8,133 nucleotides of DNA from Clostridia bacterium (GTDB lineage: Bacteria > Bacillota > Clostridia > Oscillospirales > CAG-272). The notes under the pieces are model-generated. The model saw only the letters and a program-made list of their open reading frames with translations, was not told the DNA's origin and did not search any database. Location of the stretch: contig JAGDCE010000087.1 of assembly GCA_017958705.1 (NCBI GenBank), forward strand, positions 1 through 8,133, read 5' to 3'. The stretch's first letter is position 1, and every line of letters starts with the position of its first letter. Of the stretch, positions 5,462-8,133 are shown one piece after another. Both the position numbers and the translations under genes were made by a program.

Positions 5462-7906
5462 ATGAACAAAACGGTATATCTGATCTCAAACGCTCATCTC
5501 GACCCCGTCTGGCAATGGGAATGGGAGGAAGGCGCGGCGGCCGCCGTGTCGACGTTCCGCGTGGCGGCGAAATTCTGCCGTCAGCGCGATAAGTACGTTT
5601 TCTGCCACAACGAGGCGTCGCTTTACGAATGGGTAAAGGAGTACGAGCCGCCGCTGTTCGAGGAGATAAAAAAACTCGTCGGCGAGGGAAAATGGGTCAT
5701 CGTCGGCGGCTGGTACGTTCAGCCTGACTGCAATATGCCGTCGGGCGAGACGTTCATACGGCAGGCAGCGTACGGACGCAAATACTTTTACGAGAATTTC
5801 GGCGTGATACCGGACGTCGCGAACAACTACGACAGCTTCGGCCACAGCCGCGGGCTCGTGCAGATACTTTCAAAATGCGGGTATAAATATTACATCCACT
5901 GCCGCCCGGACGACGGACACATACAGATGCCGAACACGTACAGGTGGATCGGCTTCGACGGGTCGGAGATCATCGGCGAGCGCCAGCCGAACGGCTACGG
6001 CACCGCGCTCGGCACGGCGCATCTGAAAGCGGCGCATCATCTGAACGATCTGCCCGACGGCGGCTCTGCTATATGCCTTTGGGGCGTCGGCGACCACGGC
6101 GGCGGCGCGTCCGAGGACGATCTCGACAAACTCGACGCTTTTATTTCCGACGCCGAAAAGAACGGCGACAGAGTGGTGCACGGCAGCCCGAACGACTATT
6201 TTGACAAGCTTGACAGGTCTTCTCTGCCCGTATGGGACAAAAGTATCAATCCGTGGGCGGTCGGCTGTTATACGAGCCAGTCGAAGCTTAAGGCGATGTA
6301 CCGGGCGCTCGAGGACGCGTACTACGGGACGGAAAAGCTGTGCATGCTCAGCCGTTTCGCGCACGGATACCCGACCGAAGCACTGACGGAGGCGGAAAAA
6401 GCGCTGTTGTTCGCCACTTTCCACGATTATCTGCCCGGCTCGTCAGTCGAGCCGGTCGAGGCGATGGGCATAAGGCAGCTCGGCGGGGCGTACGACGCGC
6501 TGACGAAACTCCGCGCCGCGTCCGTTTTCGCTCTGTGCGCGGGACAGCCGGCGGCGGCCCCCGACGAGATACCGGTGATCGTCTGCAATCCTCATCCGTA
6601 CCCCGTCAAAGGCGTGTTCGAATGTGAATTCATGCTCTGGGATCAGGGCTGGGGAGACACCGTCAAATATCCGCACTTGTACGACGAAAACGGAGTTGAG
6701 GTGCCGTGTCAGCCCGAAAAGGAGCTTTCGAACATACCGATAGACTGGCGCAAGCGCATAAGCTTTTACGCCGAGGCAAAGCCCTGCGGCATAACGCGCT
6801 TCAACTGCAAATTTGAGGAAACAAAAAAGCAGAAGCCGGGACAGCTGCCCGAAAAGAACGGCGAATTTGTATTTGACAACGGAAAAATGCGCGTGAAGAT
6901 AGGCAAGGACACGGGACTTATCACCTCGTATTCCGTTGACGGAGTTGAGCTTTTGCACGACGCGTGCCGGATCGACATATTAGCCGACAAAGCGGATGCG
7001 TGGGGCATGACGGTGGGATCTTACCGCGACGTGCTCGGCAGTTTCACGCTGCTTGACGAAAAGCAAACCGCGGAATACTGCATGACGGACGGCATCCCGC
7101 CCGTGCGCGTGATCGAGAACGGCGCCGTGCGTACCGTCGTCGAGGCGGCTTTCGGTTACGGCAGCTCGCGCGCGCTGATACGGTACGGTCTGCACAAAAA
7201 CGGCGCAGATATCGACGTTTCGGTCCGTATACGCGTTGACGAAAAGCAGAAAATGATAAAACTCTCCCTGCCGGCTGATAATCTTGAATCAGTCGTCGGT
7301 CAGGTCCCGTACGGACGCGAGGAGCTTTCAATGAACGGCGACGAGACGGTATCGCAGAGATACAAATATATCTCCGAGGGTGAAAACGGCGTGCTCGTGC
7401 GCTGCAGATCGACTTACGGCTCAAGCGTCGAAGGCGATGAATACAAAATATCGCTGCTGCACACCGTTCCGTACACGGCGCACCCGCTGGGTGACCGCCG
7501 CGTCATGCCGGACGACAGATTCATGCCGCACATGGACACGTCAGAGCAGGTATTCGAATTCAGGATCAGCGGCGGCGAGGGGCTGTTAGACCGGGCGGAG
7601 CGTCTGACGCAGGAATACTGCGAGGCGCCGTACTGCATGTCGTTCTTCCCATCGGGCGACGGGCAGAAACCGGAGGCGCCCGTATTATTCGAGGGCGACG
7701 ACTGCGTAGTCCTCTCCGCTTATAAACAAAGCGGGTACGGACGCGGCGACGTGCTCCGTCTGTTCAACCCAACGGACGCCGACCGCGCCGTCTCGCTGAC
7801 GCTTCACGGAAAAACGTTCCCTTTGACCGTCCCGGCGTATTCGTTTGACACTTATCTTTACGACGGCGGCCTGACGCGTATCCGCGCGGACGAGCTGCCG
7901 GAATAA
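5462..7906 (+). CDS. Glycoside hydrolase family 38 alpha-mannosidase
   Basis: The 814-residue product is a GH38 alpha-mannosidase, a retaining, metal-dependent enzyme that removes alpha-linked mannose. The N-terminal catalytic domain (about 4-260) opens with HLDPVW (12-17), whose H12 and D14 match the family's zinc ligands. GGWYVQPDCNMPSGE (82-96) is a conserved active-site segment. D124 in NNYDSFGHS (121-129) aligns with the catalytic nucleophile, and H321 in FHDYLPGSS (320-328) with the last zinc ligand. The helical middle region is about 264-345, and the C-terminal beta-rich domains begin around 370, including VIVCNPHPYPVKG. All key residues are present. There is no signal peptide, so it probably acts in the cytoplasm on imported oligosaccharides or glycosides. 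The start is supported by TGAGGA (5452-5457), overlapping the upstream stop. Linkage specificity, for example whether it is MngB-like, cannot be read from the sequence. No transporter is adjacent. Confidence 0.94.
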   Translation: MNKTVYLISNAHLDPVWQWEWEEGAAAAVSTFRVAAKFCRQRDKYVFCHNEASLYEWVKEYEPPLFEEIKKLVGEGKWVIVGGWYVQPDCNMPSGETFIRQAAYGRKYFYENFGVIPDVANNYDSFGHSRGLVQILSKCGYKYYIHCRPDDGHIQMPNTYRWIGFDGSEIIGERQPNGYGTALGTAHLKAAHHLNDLPDGGSAICLWGVGDHGGGASEDDLDKLDAFISDAEKNGDRVVHGSPNDYFDKLDRSSLPVWDKSINPWAVGCYTSQSKLKAMYRALEDAYYGTEKLCMLSRFAHGYPTEALTEAEKALLFATFHDYLPGSSVEPVEAMGIRQLGGAYDALTKLRAASVFALCAGQPAAAPDEIPVIVCNPHPYPVKGVFECEFMLWDQGWGDTVKYPHLYDENGVEVPCQPEKELSNIPIDWRKRISFYAEAKPCGITRFNCKFEETKKQKPGQLPEKNGEFVFDNGKMRVKIGKDTGLITSYSVDGVELLHDACRIDILADKADAWGMTVGSYRDVLGSFTLLDEKQTAEYCMTDGIPPVRVIENGAVRTVVEAAFGYGSSRALIRYGLHKNGADIDVSVRIRVDEKQKMIKLSLPADNLESVVGQVPYGREELSMNGDETVSQRYKYISEGENGVLVRCRSTYGSSVEGDEYKISLLHTVPYTAHPLGDRRVMPDDRFMPHMDTSEQVFEFRISGGEGLLDRAERLTQEYCEAPYCMSFFPSGDGQKPEAPVLFEGDDCVVLSAYKQSGYGRGDVLRLFNPTDADRAVSLTLHGKTFPLTVPAYSFDTYLYDGGLTRIRADELPE

Positions 7907-7930
7907 CTTGCCCCGAAAATAAAAAACAGC

Positions 7931-7949
7931 ACGGTAAATGCCCGACCGT
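7931..7949. other. Weak stem-loop after the mannosidase gene
   Basis: ACGGT (7931-7935) and ACCGT (7945-7949) pair over a 9-base loop. On the minus strand the stem is followed four bases later by six T (complement of 7921-7926), so it could be a weak terminator for leftward transcription entering from the right. On the plus strand a T-run (7960-7965) lies ten bases away, too far for a standard terminator. Confidence 0.3.
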
Positions 7950-7987
7950 CATAAGGAAGTTTTTTCACCTCACATTCGAGTGGTGAG

Positions 7988-8001
7988 TAAGTGCGCACTT
8001 A
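7988..8001. promoter_or_regulatory. Perfect 14-base palindrome, possible operator
   Basis: TAAGTGCGCACTTA is perfectly self-complementary with no central spacer. Just before it an imperfect dyad reads CTCAC (7969-7973) and GTGAG (7983-7987). Perfect even palindromes of this size are typical binding sites for dimeric regulators, yet no regulator gene or downstream start codon belonging to it is visible here. It lies 82 bases after the mannosidase stop and directly before the terminator stem. It could also be the end of a repeat or a remnant of a lost gene's control region. Confidence 0.35.
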
Positions 8002-8003
8002 AC

Positions 8004-8038
8004 AAAAGCAGACTGAGAACAAAATCAGTCTGCTTTTT
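8004..8038 (+). terminator. Intrinsic terminator of the methylase-mannosidase operon
   Basis: AAAAGCAGACTGA (8004-8016) and TCAGTCTGCTTTT (8025-8037) form a perfect 13-base stem with an 8-base loop, ending in a run of five T (8034-8038). The A-rich left arm means it could also work leftward. It lies 97 bases after the mannosidase stop and is the first strong terminator there. Confidence 0.88.
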
Positions 8039-8053
8039 CGTGTTCAACCGGTA

Positions 8054-8132
8054 TAATGAAGACGTTCGCTTCGCTCACTAATGAAGACGGGCTATGCCCT
8101 AATGAAGACGGCAACTTGGTTGCCTAATGAAG
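8054..8132. repeat. Tandem TAATGAAG array with variable hairpin spacers, running off the window
   Basis: The word TAATGAAG begins at 8054, 8079, 8100 and 8125. The first three copies continue as TAATGAAGACG; the fourth is followed by C, where the window ends. Periods are 25, 21 and 25 bases. The spacers differ in sequence, and two of the three are perfect hairpins with a three-base loop: GGGC-TAT-GCCC (8089-8099) and GGCAAC-TTG-GTTGCC (8110-8124). The first, GTTCGC-TTC-GCTCAC (8064-8078), is imperfect. The units are far too short for CRISPR, and no cas gene is present. The array starts 15 bases after the terminator T-run. I recall similar TAATGAAG-hairpin strings between genes in GC-rich gut Clostridia, but I know of no established function. 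Confidence 0.75.
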
Positions 8133-8133
8133 C

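Noticed and set aside
8052..8057. TATAAT as a promoter -10 box at the first array unit
   Set aside because: No -35 box is found 16-18 bases upstream, where the terminator stem lies, and TATAAT arises partly from the repeat word itself.
8054..8133. CRISPR array
   Set aside because: The constant word is only 8-11 bases, the spacers are 10-17 bases and self-complementary, and no cas gene is present.
1..8133. Transposase, integrase, phage, toxin-antitoxin or defence genes
   Set aside because: Every long credible frame is accounted for by housekeeping or metabolic families, and none shows motifs of mobile or defence proteins.

Overview
The window looks like chromosome from a GC-rich, low-abundance-type Firmicutes lineage (Clostridia, plausibly a gut Oscillospiraceae or Christensenellales relative). 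The evidence is a bifunctional HPr kinase/phosphorylase, a redox chaperone Hsp33 with an intact zinc motif, the long clostridial-type threonine synthase, sigma-A-like promoters with 17-base spacers, and short tandem hairpin repeats between TAATGAAG words. The assignment is inference; there is no rRNA or other marker here.

Layout. Bases 1-332 hold no credible gene but are packed with GC-rich inverted repeats, a strong G-quadruplex motif and two opposed intrinsic terminators. Bases 333-4341 carry a tightly packed minus-strand operon transcribed thrC, class I SAM methyltransferase, hslO, hprK. Its junctions are a 1-base gap (or an 8-base overlap if a TTG start is used), a 4-base ATGA overlap and a 4-base gap. 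A canonical promoter lies upstream of thrC and a clean terminator 22 bases after hprK. Bases 4342-4506 are a divergent promoter region. Bases 4507-7906 carry a plus-strand pair, a Cys-rich FliB-type lysine N-methylase and a GH38 alpha-mannosidase, 7 bases apart. Bases 7907-8133 contain a weak hairpin, a 14-base perfect palindrome, a strong terminator, and the beginning of a tandem array of TAATGAAG words separated by different mini-hairpins; the array runs off the window end.

How the genes may work together. The minus-strand operon mixes amino-acid biosynthesis (threonine), oxidative-stress proteostasis (Hsp33) and carbon-catabolite control (HprK) with an unassigned methyltransferase. It reads as a housekeeping operon, and no common pathway is evident. 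The plus-strand pair joins a probable protein-lysine methylase to a cytoplasmic glycosidase, with no flagellar or sugar-transport gene in view. The least explained material is non-coding: the hairpin-rich left end (possibly a structured RNA or repeat element) and the TAATGAAG hairpin array at the right end.
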